From: an uncultured Bacilli bacterium
GTDB lineage: Bacteria > Bacillota_I > Bacilli_A > RF39 > UBA660
DNA: 53,948 bases
NCBI GenBank assembly: GCA_944358675.1
Contig: CALVRN010000007.1
Span: 1-53,948 of the forward strand
Direction: 5' to 3'
In this document: in pieces, positions 35,886-45,700 of the stretch
How the letters are laid out: each line of letters begins with the position of its first letter
Position numbering within the stretch: the stretch's first letter is position 1
Notes under the pieces: model-generated
The model's database searches: none
The model's input: only the letters and a program-made list of their open reading frames with translations
What the model was told of the DNA's origin: nothing
Position numbers and translations under genes: made by a program

Positions 35886-37655
35886 TTGTATCAAGCATTA
35901 TATAGAAAATACAGACCTAAAACTTTAGATGATATATTTGGGCAAGATGTAATTGTTCAAATAATAAAAAATTCAATATTAAACAATCAAATAAACCATG
36001 CTTATCTATTTGCTGGACCAAGAGGTACAGGTAAAACAAGTATCGCCAAAATATTTGCTAAAATAATAAATTGTGAGCACCCAATAGATTGTAAGCCATG
36101 TGGAAAATGTATAAGTTGTACTCAAGAAAACAACAGTGATATCATTGAAATTGATGCAGCAAGTAACAATGGTGTTGATGAAATCAGAGAATTAAGAAAT
36201 AAAGTAAATTTACTTCCCGCATACGGAAAATATAAAGTATATATAATTGATGAAGTTCATATGTTAACTCAAGGAGCCTTCAATGCTCTTTTAAAAACAT
36301 TAGAAGAACCCCCTGCTCATGTAATATTTATACTCGCAACTACTGATCCACATAAAGTTTTAGAAACAATTTTATCTAGATGCCAAAGATTAGATTTCAA
36401 AAAAATTAGTAATGAAGCAATTGTGAAAAACTTATCAAAAATAGCAAAAAAAGAACAAATTGATGTTGATAAAGAAGCATTATATGAAATTGCTAAATTA
36501 GCTGATGGTGGAATGAGAGACTCGGTTGGAATGTTAGATCAAGCAAGAGCATACACTGAAGGAAAAATAACAGTTAATGACATTCATGATATAAATGGAA
36601 CATTAACAGATACAAATTTAAAAAATTTATTAGAAAATATAATTGATAATAAATTAGATGAAATATTAGAAAAAATTGATACTTATAACGATAGAGGAAA
36701 AAATTTTGTAAAATTATTAGAAGAATTTATAGATTTTATTAGAAATATATTGTTATTTAAAGAAGCTCCAAAATATTTTAAAGAAAAAGTTCAAAATATT
36801 GCAATATACGAAGAAATAGCACCTAAAATAACAATAAATCAGCTATTTAATATAATAGAAACACTAAATAAGTACTCTTTTGAAATGAAGAACAACAATA
36901 ATAGCAAATTATTATTTGAATTAGCACTTATTAAAATAATTTCAGAAAAAAATAAAGAAATAGTGGAAAAAACTAATAATTATTCAATAAAAGATGAAAA
37001 AATTGATATAAAGCAAACAAAAAAAGAACAAAATACTGAAAAAATGAAAGAAAATGTGGAAAAATCAGTTCAAATTGTGGAAAATTCTACAAAAACGCCA
37101 GAAAATCACGAACAAACGAACGCTTTTAAACAAAAAGAAACCTCTTTACCATTAAAAAAAGTAGAAACACCTAAAAAATCCAATAATGAAAACTTGAGAA
37201 AGAATATTGAAAAAATAAAATCAATACGAATAGATAATACACTAGCAAAATTTAATAAAAAAGAAGTAAGAAGTATAACTCCTGCTTTAGAACTATTAAA
37301 TGATTTACTATTAAATCTAGACTATAGTAATGCTGCATCTATTCTTTTAGATGGAACATTAAAAGCCGCAAGTGATAAAAATTTAATTTTTGTTTATAAA
37401 ACAAAAAGATTATCAGATTTATTTAATGAAAATTTATTAATTCTTGAAGAAACTATTGAAAAAATATTAAATAAAAAATATAATTTAATTGCAACAGATA
37501 TAGATGAATGGGAAATAATTAAAAATGAATTTAATAATAAATTAAGACCATTCATTTATAAAGAAGAACAATTTAAATTAGAAGATATTTTCAAAGATGA
37601 TGAACCAGAAAATAATATACAATCAATGTTTGAAGATATCATAGAATATAATTAA
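35886..37655 (+). CDS. dnaX: DNA polymerase III tau/gamma subunit
   Basis: The 589-residue clamp-loader ATPase has Walker A GPRGTGKTS, zinc cysteines CEHPIDCKPCGKCISC, the DEVHMLTQGAFNALL Walker B stretch and SRCQRLDF. A K/E/N/T-rich linker (~360-470) leads to the tau C-terminal domain. TTG at 35886 is preferred because YQALYRKYRP then matches family starts, with GAGGTG six bases upstream. At codons 423-425 an A AAA AAA slippery run occurs with a -1 stop at 37172. Confidence 0.94.
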   Translation: MYQALYRKYRPKTLDDIFGQDVIVQIIKNSILNNQINHAYLFAGPRGTGKTSIAKIFAKIINCEHPIDCKPCGKCISCTQENNSDIIEIDAASNNGVDEIRELRNKVNLLPAYGKYKVYIIDEVHMLTQGAFNALLKTLEEPPAHVIFILATTDPHKVLETILSRCQRLDFKKISNEAIVKNLSKIAKKEQIDVDKEALYEIAKLADGGMRDSVGMLDQARAYTEGKITVNDIHDINGTLTDTNLKNLLENIIDNKLDEILEKIDTYNDRGKNFVKLLEEFIDFIRNILLFKEAPKYFKEKVQNIAIYEEIAPKITINQLFNIIETLNKYSFEMKNNNNSKLLFELALIKIISEKNKEIVEKTNNYSIKDEKIDIKQTKKEQNTEKMKENVEKSVQIVENSTKTPENHEQTNAFKQKETSLPLKKVETPKKSNNENLRKNIEKIKSIRIDNTLAKFNKKEVRSITPALELLNDLLLNLDYSNAASILLDGTLKAASDKNLIFVYKTKRLSDLFNENLLILEETIEKILNKKYNLIATDIDEWEIIKNEFNNKLRPFIYKEEQFKLEDIFKDDEPENNIQSMFEDIIEYN

Positions 37656-37673
37656 AAGAAAGAAGGAATGAAA

Positions 37674-37970
37674 ATGAATATTCAAGCTATGATGAAACAA
37701 GCTCAAAAATTACAAAATGATATGTTAAAAGAGAAAAGTCAAATTGATGAAAAAATATTTGAAGGAAAATCATCTTTTGTAACAGTAAAAGTAAAAGGAA
37801 CAAAAGAAGTTGTTGAAATAAAGATAGATGCTGAAAATTTAGAAAAAGATGATATAGAAATGTTACAAGATATGATATTAGTAGCAATAAATGATGCAAA
37901 TCATCAAGTAGATGAAGAAACAGAACAAAAAATGGGAAAATATACTAAAGGAATGCCAGGTCTTTTCTAA
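37674..37970 (+). CDS. ebfC: YbaB/EbfC nucleoid-associated protein
   Basis: The 98-residue DNA-binding protein has the family pattern (MNIQAMMKQAQKLQNDM, a FVTVKVKGTKEVVEIKID strand pair and MGKYTKGMPGLF). It lies between dnaX and recR as in most bacteria. The ATG at 37674 is chosen for spacing to AGAAGGA. Its stop overlaps the recR start by one base. Confidence 0.93.
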   Translation: MNIQAMMKQAQKLQNDMLKEKSQIDEKIFEGKSSFVTVKVKGTKEVVEIKIDAENLEKDDIEMLQDMILVAINDANHQVDEETEQKMGKYTKGMPGLF

Positions 37971-38569
37971 TGAATTATCCAAAAACAATTTTAAATTTAA
38001 TAGAATGCTTTAAAAAATTTCCAGGTATTGGTGAGAAAACAGCCGAACGATTAGCCCTATCCAGTATAAATATGGATGATGATATAATTAATTTGTTTAG
38101 TAAATCATTAAAAGATGGAAAAACAAAAATAAAAAAATGTTCTAGATGTGGAAGTTTAACTGAAGATGATTTATGTCAGATTTGCAAAGATGAAAATCGC
38201 GATAGAAAAACATTATGTGTAGTAGAAGAATGCAAAAATGTTATATTATTTGAAAAAATAGGTACTTTTAGAGGAATATACCATGTTTTAGGAGGATTAA
38301 TATCCCCTTTGGATGGAATAAATCCAGAAGATATTCATATAGACAAATTAATTAAAAGAATAAAAGATGAAAACATAAAAGAAGTTATTTTAGCCATTAA
38401 ACCAAGCGTTGAAGGAGAAACTACAACCCTTTATATAAGAAAAATGTTAGAAGGAACAGATGTTAAAATATCAAAAATTGCTCATGGAATTCCTATGGGA
38501 GCTGATATTGATTATATTGATCCACTAACTCTTGAAATGGCTATTGAAGATCGAACAACTATTTCATAA
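37970..38569 (+). CDS. recR: recombination mediator RecR
   Basis: The 199-residue protein has a helix-hairpin-helix (FPGIGEKTAERLAL), the zinc finger CSRCGSLTEDDLCQIC near residue 56, and a Toprim domain with CVVEECKNVILFE. It works with RecO and RecF in gap repair. Start overlaps the ebfC stop. Confidence 0.96.
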   Translation: MNYPKTILNLIECFKKFPGIGEKTAERLALSSINMDDDIINLFSKSLKDGKTKIKKCSRCGSLTEDDLCQICKDENRDRKTLCVVEECKNVILFEKIGTFRGIYHVLGGLISPLDGINPEDIHIDKLIKRIKDENIKEVILAIKPSVEGETTTLYIRKMLEGTDVKISKIAHGIPMGADIDYIDPLTLEMAIEDRTTIS

Positions 38570-38607
38570 TTTACAATCATAAACTATATAATTTATTGAG
38601 GTGTTTC

Positions 38608-38793
38608 ATGCTTAATAAATTATTTAAAACATTAAAAAAATTAATTATGAGTTTTTTTATGTTATATGGTTATAATGTAATTGTTCCTGCCACAGCAATA
38701 ATTCCTATTAATTTAATCACTGTATTATTAATAACAATATTTAGTATTCCTGCATTTATTTTTTTAATTATCATAAGACTTGTAGTATATTAG
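38608..38793 (+). CDS. bofA: BofA-family membrane protein
   Basis: The 61-residue protein has two hydrophobic segments, the second with the BofA core NLITVLLITIFSIPAFIFL. In Bacillus BofA sits after recR, as here, and inhibits the SpoIVFB protease that processes pro-sigma K. GAGGTG precedes the ATG at 38608. Presence alone does not prove sporulation. Length is close to that of small BofA members (~87 residues in Bacillus), so it is shorter. Confidence 0.7.
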   Translation: MLNKLFKTLKKLIMSFFMLYGYNVIVPATAIIPINLITVLLITIFSIPAFIFLIIIRLVVY

Positions 38794-38803
38794 GAGGAAA
38801 AAG

Positions 38804-39751
38804 ATGTTAGATGGTTATAAAACTTCTCAGCCAATTGTTTATCAAATATTAAAAAATGCCATTAAAGATGACAAATGTTCACACGCCTATTTAGTAGAAA
38901 CAGGCGGTTTTTATGATTCATTTAATTTTATAATGTCTTTTGTCAAATCACTTTTATGCCCTTTTAATAAACTAACTAAACAAGATTGTAACAACTGCCA
39001 CCAATGTGAAGTAATAGAATCAGGCAATTTCCCTGAAATAGAAATTATTGAGCCTGATGGTCTATGGATAAAAAAAGAGCAACTTCAAAATTTACAAAAA
39101 GAATTTAATACCAAAGCCTTAATTGGAAACAAAAGAGTATATATTATTAAAAAGGCTGATAGATTAAATAAATCAGCAGCAAATTCAATATTAAAATTTT
39201 TAGAAGAACCAGATAATAATATTGTTGCGATATTAATGACAGATAATATCTATAGTGTTTTATCAACAATTCGCTCGCGTTGTCAAATACTAAGGTTGAA
39301 AGCTACAAAAATAGTTGATGAAAGTAAATCACCAATTGAAAAATTAAAACAAATAATATCTTTAAATAATAATAGTATAAATTCAGAAGAAATTGATTTA
39401 AAAATAAATAAAGTAATAGAATTTGTTAATTATTATGAAAAAAACCATCTCAATACCATTCTTTATACAGAAAAACTTTGGAATGAATATATAACTTCTA
39501 AAGAAGAAACAGAAATAGCTTATGAAATAATAATTAACTATTATAAAGATATACTAAATTATAAATTAAATAAACCGCTAGAAATCTTTGAGGTTAATAA
39601 TGACATAAAAGATATTGATAAAAATAATACTCAAGAAGAAATTTGTGATAAAATTAATAAATTAGTTGAACTAAAAGAATTAATAAAATATAATATAAAC
39701 TTGAATTTACTAATGGATAAATTAATTACAAATTTGGAAGGAGCGATATAA
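38804..39751 (+). CDS. holB: DNA polymerase III delta' subunit
   Basis: The 315-residue AAA+ clamp-loader component has zinc cysteines CPFNKLTKQDCNNCHQC, KSAANSILKFLEEPDNN near residue 124 and IRSRCQILRL. It lacks an intact Walker A, as is usual for delta prime. GGAGG lies before the ATG. The stop abuts ricT. Confidence 0.93.
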   Translation: MLDGYKTSQPIVYQILKNAIKDDKCSHAYLVETGGFYDSFNFIMSFVKSLLCPFNKLTKQDCNNCHQCEVIESGNFPEIEIIEPDGLWIKKEQLQNLQKEFNTKALIGNKRVYIIKKADRLNKSAANSILKFLEEPDNNIVAILMTDNIYSVLSTIRSRCQILRLKATKIVDESKSPIEKLKQIISLNNNSINSEEIDLKINKVIEFVNYYEKNHLNTILYTEKLWNEYITSKEETEIAYEIIINYYKDILNYKLNKPLEIFEVNNDIKDIDKNNTQEEICDKINKLVELKELIKYNINLNLLMDKLITNLEGAI

Positions 39752-40543
39752 ATGAAGCAAGTCGTTGGTGTAAATTTTAAACCACATGGACAAGTATATT
39801 ACTTTAATCCAGGAAAATTAAATTTAAAACAAAATATTACAGTTATAGTTGAAACTGAACACGGTCTTCAATTTGGAACTGTGGTAAACCCTAAAATAGA
39901 AATAAATCCAGACAAAATTAATGGAGAATTGAAAAAAGTAATTAGAATAGCAAATAAAAATGATTATACAAAACATAGAAAAAACTTAAAAGATTCAGCT
40001 CTTGCTCTAAAAAAATGTCGCCAAATTGTTGAAAGAGATGATATGAAAATGCATATCATTGATGCAAGTTACACATTTGATCGTGACAAATTAATTTTTA
40101 GATTTTTAGCTGATAACAGAATTGATTTTAGAGAACTAGCCCGTGAACTCGCAGCCATCTATAAAGTAAGAATAGAACTTAGACAAATTGGAATTAGAGA
40201 TAAAGCTAAAGAAGTTGGTGGTTATGGACCTTGTGGTCAAAAATTATGTTGTGCCAGATTCTTACAAGATTTAAATGCTGTCTCAATAAACATGGCTAAA
40301 AATCAAAATATTGCGTTAAATCCAAGTAAAATTAATGGTGCTTGTGGTAGATTAATGTGTTGTCTAAAATATGAAGATGAATGTTATGAAGAGTGCCGAA
40401 AAGAAATGAAAAAAATAGGTGATAAAGTAAAAACTGAACACGGTGAAGGAACTATAACCGGTTTGGAAATCTTAAGACAAAAATACAAAGTTAATGTTCC
40501 AAACTATGGAATGGTAGAAGTTGATAAAAGTGAAAGTAACTAA
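39752..40543 (+). CDS. ricT: PSP1/RicT regulatory protein
   Basis: The 263-residue protein has the PSP1 domain and the cysteine sets GPCGQKLCCARFL and GACGRLMCCLKYEDEC, which in Bacillus RicT join RicA and RicF to bind Fe-S clusters and aid mRNA maturation by RNase Y. Its location after holB is the standard one. It overlaps the next gene by 23 bp. Confidence 0.93.
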   Translation: MKQVVGVNFKPHGQVYYFNPGKLNLKQNITVIVETEHGLQFGTVVNPKIEINPDKINGELKKVIRIANKNDYTKHRKNLKDSALALKKCRQIVERDDMKMHIIDASYTFDRDKLIFRFLADNRIDFRELARELAAIYKVRIELRQIGIRDKAKEVGGYGPCGQKLCCARFLQDLNAVSINMAKNQNIALNPSKINGACGRLMCCLKYEDECYEECRKEMKKIGDKVKTEHGEGTITGLEILRQKYKVNVPNYGMVEVDKSESN

Positions 40544-41249
40544 TTATTTACTCGGTTATGAAAACCTTAAAATAATTCAAGACAACGAAATGTTTAACTT
40601 TTCTTTAGATTCGGTCTTACTTCCAAACTTTATTTCAATAAATGAATCTACAAAAAACATATTAGATATTGGTACTGGTAATGCACCAATACCTTTAATT
40701 TTATCGAAAAAAACAAAAGCTAAAATAATAGGTTTAGAAATTCAAAAAGAAGTAAGCGAAATGGCTCAAGAAACAGTTAAAATGAATAATTTAGCAAACC
40801 AAATAACAATAATTAATGAAGATGCTAAAGAATATGCCAAAGCTACCACTCCAGAATTTTTTGATATAATAACTTGTAACCCACCATATTTTGAGGTTAA
40901 AAAAACATCAAGAATTAATAAAAATGATTATAAGACAATTGCTCGTCATGAAGTGACTTTAAATTTAAACGATATTCTTAAAATAGCAAGAAAACTTTTA
41001 AAAAATGGTGGAACTATTGGTTTAGTTCATAGACCAGAAAGACTAATTGATATTTTAACTATAATGCGAGAAAACAATATTGAGCCTAAAAAAATAAGAC
41101 TAATTTATCCTAGAAAAAATAAAGAAGCTAATATTTTATTAATTGAAGGAAAAAAGAACGGTAAAAAAGGTTTAAAAATTATGCCACCTTTATATAGTCA
41201 TAATCCAGATGGATCTTATACTGAAGAAATTCAAAAATACTTTAAGTGA
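40521..41249 (+). CDS. trmN6: tRNA1(Val) adenine-37 N6-methyltransferase-like protein
   Basis: The 242-residue protein has SAM motif DIGTGNAPIPLIL near residue 50 and the N6-adenine motif NPPYF near 120. Family members (YabB in Bacillus, YfiC in E. coli) methylate tRNA or similar. Start could be the TTG at 40521 or GTG at 40530; neither has a strong binding site and both lie inside ricT. Confidence 0.88.
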   Translation: MIKVKVTNYLLGYENLKIIQDNEMFNFSLDSVLLPNFISINESTKNILDIGTGNAPIPLILSKKTKAKIIGLEIQKEVSEMAQETVKMNNLANQITIINEDAKEYAKATTPEFFDIITCNPPYFEVKKTSRINKNDYKTIARHEVTLNLNDILKIARKLLKNGGTIGLVHRPERLIDILTIMRENNIEPKKIRLIYPRKNKEANILLIEGKKNGKKGLKIMPPLYSHNPDGSYTEEIQKYFK

Positions 41250-41259
41250 GATGATTTAA

Positions 41260-42096
41260 ATGATACAAAAAAGTTATGATGGCTCCCCTACTTTATATAT
41301 CGTACCAACTCCAATTGGTAACCTTGAAGATATAACAATAAGAGCCTTGAACATTTTAAAAGAAGTTGATGTTATATTTGCTGAAGACACAAGAACTACT
41401 AAACAATTACTAAATCATTTTGACATAAATAATAGATTAATTTCTAGTCATTTGTATAATGAAAATCAAAATGAAGAAAAAGAAATAGATTATTTAAAAG
41501 AAGGTAAAAACATTGCTATTGTAAGTGACAGAGGAACTCCAGTTATTAGTGATCCGGGATATATTCTAGTTAAAAATGCTATTAAACATGGCTATAATGT
41601 CGTTTGTCTTCCTGGTCCAACAGCTGTAATTCCCGCACTAGTCATGTCAGGTTTAAGTGGTGGACCATTTACCTTCTATGGTTTTTTAAATAGTAAAGAA
41701 AGCAAAAGAAAAAAGGAATTAGAATCTTTAAAAATGAATCCCTACCCTATTGCTTTTTATGAAGCTCCTCATAGGTTAATGAAAACTTTAAATAATATTT
41801 ATGAAATATTTGGTAACAGAAATGTTGCTATTGTTCGGGAAATAAGTAAACGATATGAAGAAGTTATTCGTGGAACTGTGGAAAACATTCTTAAAACTGT
41901 GGAAAACTTAAAAGGAGAAATAGTAATTATCGTTGAAGGTAATCATGAAAAACAGACCTTTGATAACTTATCTATTAAAGACCATGTTGATTTATATATT
42001 AAAGATGGTCTAACACCAAATGAAGCCATAAAAAAAGTCGCTAAAGAACGTAACGTTCCTAAAAGCGAAATCTATAATGAATATCATAATTTATAA
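41260..42096 (+). CDS. rsmI: 16S rRNA 2'-O-ribose C1402 methyltransferase
   Basis: The 278-residue tetrapyrrole-methylase-fold protein has VPTPIGNLEDITIRALN, FAEDTRTTKQLL and SDRGTPVISDPG near the start, and FYEAPHRLMKTL later. It modifies C1402 of 16S rRNA. It holds two TGTGGAAAA motifs in its C-terminal half. Its position after trmN6 is canonical. Confidence 0.95.
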   Translation: MIQKSYDGSPTLYIVPTPIGNLEDITIRALNILKEVDVIFAEDTRTTKQLLNHFDINNRLISSHLYNENQNEEKEIDYLKEGKNIAIVSDRGTPVISDPGYILVKNAIKHGYNVVCLPGPTAVIPALVMSGLSGGPFTFYGFLNSKESKRKKELESLKMNPYPIAFYEAPHRLMKTLNNIYEIFGNRNVAIVREISKRYEEVIRGTVENILKTVENLKGEIVIIVEGNHEKQTFDNLSIKDHVDLYIKDGLTPNEAIKKVAKERNVPKSEIYNEYHNL

Positions 42097-42119
42097 GGTT
42101 TATTAAACCTTATTTTTTG
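42093..42119 (+). terminator. terminator of the dnaX-rsmI operon
   Basis: ATAAGGTTTA pairs with TAAACCTTAT and is followed by TTTTT. The rsmI stop codon lies in the 5' arm. Confidence 0.75.
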
Positions 42120-42162
42120 TTCTATATAGTAATCATTTAAAAAGTACAAAAAACACAAAATG

Positions 42163-42171
42163 TGCTATAAT
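42163..42171 (+). promoter_or_regulatory. extended -10 promoter of pth-mfd
   Basis: TGC followed by TATAAT (42166-42171), 30 bp before the pth ATG, gives an extended -10. No clear -35 is seen. Confidence 0.5.
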
Positions 42172-42201
42172 ATTAACGTCAAAGAAAAAGAGGTGAGAAA
42201 A

Positions 42202-42774
42202 ATGAAGTTAATCGTTGGCTTAGGAAATCCAGGCAAAGAATATGAAAATACTAGACATAATGTTGGATTTAAATTCATAGATAAATTTGCTAAAGCAAAT
42301 AATCTTGATTTTAACAAAGAAAAATTTAATGGTTTATATACAGAATTTAATTATAAAGGTGAAAAAATAATTTTATTAAAACCTCAAAAATACATGAACC
42401 TATCAGGTGAAGTAGTAATAAAATTTAAAGACTTTTATAAAATAAATTTAGAAGATATATTAATAATTTGTGATGATTTAGATACTGAACTAGGTAAATT
42501 AAAATTAAAATACAAAGGTTCATCTGGTGGTCATAATGGTTTAAAAAATATTGAAAATCATCTTCATACAAAGGAATATAAGAGAATAAAAATTGGTATT
42601 TCTAATAATAAAGATAAAGATAGAATTGATTATGTCATCGGTAAAATGCCTAAAGATGAATTAGAAATATTAGAAAAAGTAACCGATAATGCTGAGAAAA
42701 TTCTTAAAGACTATTTAGAACTTTCATTTGATAATCTCATGAATAAATATAATTCTATGGAAGTGATAAAATGA
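42202..42774 (+). CDS. pth: peptidyl-tRNA hydrolase
   Basis: The 190-residue enzyme recycles stalled peptidyl-tRNA. It has GLGNPGKEYENTRHNVGF with the catalytic His, KPQKYMNLSGEVV and GSSGGHNGLKNI. GAGGTG lies before the ATG at 42202; an in-frame ATG 14 codons upstream is in the promoter. Its TGA overlaps the mfd ATG. Confidence 0.96.
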   Translation: MKLIVGLGNPGKEYENTRHNVGFKFIDKFAKANNLDFNKEKFNGLYTEFNYKGEKIILLKPQKYMNLSGEVVIKFKDFYKINLEDILIICDDLDTELGKLKLKYKGSSGGHNGLKNIENHLHTKEYKRIKIGISNNKDKDRIDYVIGKMPKDELEILEKVTDNAEKILKDYLELSFDNLMNKYNSMEVIK

Positions 42775-45700
42775 CCTTTATAGATAAAATATTTGATACT
42801 GTTGATACCAAAGAATTAATCGGTTTAAATAATGAATTAAAAAGTATCTACATCTATGAAAAATTCAAAAACAGTAATAGTTCAGTTATTCTAGTAACTT
42901 CAAATCTTCACGAAGCCGGATTAATTTATAATTCACTTACCCACTATACTGATAAAGTATGGTTTTTTCCCATGGACGATTTTATAACTAGTGAAGCAAT
43001 CGCCGTCTCACCAGAATTTAAAATCACTCGTTTAGAAGCATTGAATTCTTTAACCAAAGAAGACAAAGCCATTGTCGTAACTAACCTCATGGGATATTTA
43101 AGGTTTTTGCCCTCAAAAGAAAAATTTAAAGATAGTAAAATTAATTTAAAAGTTGGTGACATGATCAACTTAGATGAATTAATTGAAAAACTATTTAACC
43201 TAGGTTATAAAAGAGAAACAACCGTAAATATGACTGGTGAAATTGCTGTCAGAGGATATGTCATCGATATATTTCCAATCAATAGTGATAACCCAATCAG
43301 AATAGAATTCTGGGGTGATGAAATAGACTCCATTAGAACTTTCAACATCGATTCCCAGCTCACCTTATCTAAAATAAACGAAGTAACTATTTTTCCAAAC
43401 ACCGAAACCTTACTTGAAAAATATAACTTTGAAGCAAAACATCGTGAGATGCAATATGAAAAAAATATCACTAATATTACAGGTTATTTAAATAATCCTG
43501 TAACAATTTATAATAACTATCATTCTTTAATGGTTAATTATGATTTGCTTTTGGAAGAAATGCTAAACTATAGTATAAGTATTAACTTAGATTCTAATAC
43601 AAAATACATGTTTGAGTTTGAAAAAATTCAAGATAAAGATGCTATTATCTTTGAAGAATTTCATAACAGTTCAAAAAATAGTAAAGCCCAAATATTTAAT
43701 AAAGTAGATATAGAAGCTTTTCCTAAAGATCCAAAACAAATTAATGATAGATTAAACATCTATTTAAAATCAGGTAAACTAGTAATAATTTGCCTAGATA
43801 GTCGTTATCAAGTAAACAAATTAATTGAATTTTTAGATAATAAAAATCTAACTTATACTAATGAAAATGAATTATTTCCTGGGAAAATAAATTTAATTGT
43901 AAAAAAAATTAATGGTGGTTTTATAACCGATAATTATATAGTAATAACTGAAAAAGAACTATTTGATAAAAAAGAAGAAAATGGTTATAAAACAAAATTC
44001 AAGTATGGAACTAGAATAAAAGATATCACTAAATTAGAAATTGGTGACTATGTTGTTCACGGAATTCATGGTATTGGTAGATATGATGGACTAAAAACAA
44101 TTGTTAAAAATGGTCTAAAAAAAGATTATCTAACTATCACCTATCGTGACAACGATAAATTATATATTCCAGTCGAAAAATTAGATTTAATCACTAAATA
44201 CTCTTCTGGGGATGCATCCATTCCTAAATTAAATAAACTAGGCAGTCATGAATGGCAAAAAACAAAAGCCAGAGCTCGTAAAAAAGCAGAAGACATTGCC
44301 GAAGATTTACTTAAAATGTATGCTATTAGAGAATCTAAAAAAGGTTTTGCTTTTGAAAAAGATGGTCCAGAGCAAATTGCTTTTGAAAAAGAATTTGAAC
44401 ACGAGGAAACACCAGATCAATTAAGAGTTACTGAAGAGATAAAAAAAGACATGGAATCAGATAAACCAATGGATAGATTATTATGCGGTGATGTTGGATA
44501 TGGAAAAACCGAAGTTGCCTTTAGAGCTATATTTAAAGCAATAATATCAGGTAAACAAGCCGCAATTCTCTGTCCAACTACTATTCTCTCTTCTCAGCAC
44601 TTTCAAAATGCCATCGAAAGATTTAAGTCATTCCCAGTTGATATTGCATTGTTAAATAGGTTTGTCTCACCAAAAGAAACCAAAGAAACTTTAGAAAAAC
44701 TAGAAAAAGGACAAATTGACTTATTAATTGGAACTCATAGAATTTTAAGTGATGATGTAAAATTTAAAGACTTAGGTCTACTCGTTATCGACGAAGAACA
44801 ACGTTTCGGGGTTAAGCACAAAGAAAAAATCAAAGAATATAAAAATAACGTTGATGTCTTAACCTTATCCGCAACCCCTATTCCAAGAACCTTACAAATG
44901 TCGATAGCGGGAATTAGAAGTCTATCACTAATTGAAACCCCACCAGTTGACCGCTACCCTATTCAAACCTACGTCTTAGCCGAAAATAAACAAATTATTA
45001 AAGATGCCATATATAAAGAATTAGCTCGTGGCGGACAAGTATTTGTTTTATATAATCAGGTTGCTAATATAGATGTAGAAAAAATAGAATTACAACGATT
45101 AGTACCAGAAGCGAAAATAGGAGTAGCTCACGGTCAAATGAATAAAAATGAATTAGAAAAAGTCATGATGGACTTCACTGATAAAAAATATGATGTTCTA
45201 TTATGTACTACTATTATTGAAACAGGAATTGATATCGAATCCGCAAACACTTTAATCATTATAGATGCGGACCACTTTGGACTATCACAGCTTTATCAAA
45301 TAAGAGGAAGAATTGGCAGAAGCAACAAAATAGCCTATTGTTATTTAATGTATGCTCCAAATAAAATCTTATCAGAAGTAGCTACTAAAAGATTGAAAGT
45401 CATCAAAGACTTCACCGAATTAGGCAGTGGTTTTGCCATAGCCATGCGTGATTTATCAATCAGAGGTGCTGGTGATATTTTAGGTAGTGAGCAAGCTGGC
45501 TTCATCGACAGTATTGGTATTGAATTATTTATGCAAATGCTAAACGAAGAAGTTGCTAAATTAAAAGGTGAAAAACCAAAAGAAGAAGAAACTAAAGATA
45601 CCCCACCACTTATTGATGTCGCAACCTCAATTAATGATAGCTTTGTTAGTGATGAAGATTTAAAAATCGAAATCCACAAGAAAATTTGTAGTATTGATTC

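Noticed and set aside
41830-41843. NBS-like ATTGTTCGGGAAAT in rsmI
   Set aside because: Three mismatches in one arm, 11 of 14; too weak to call.
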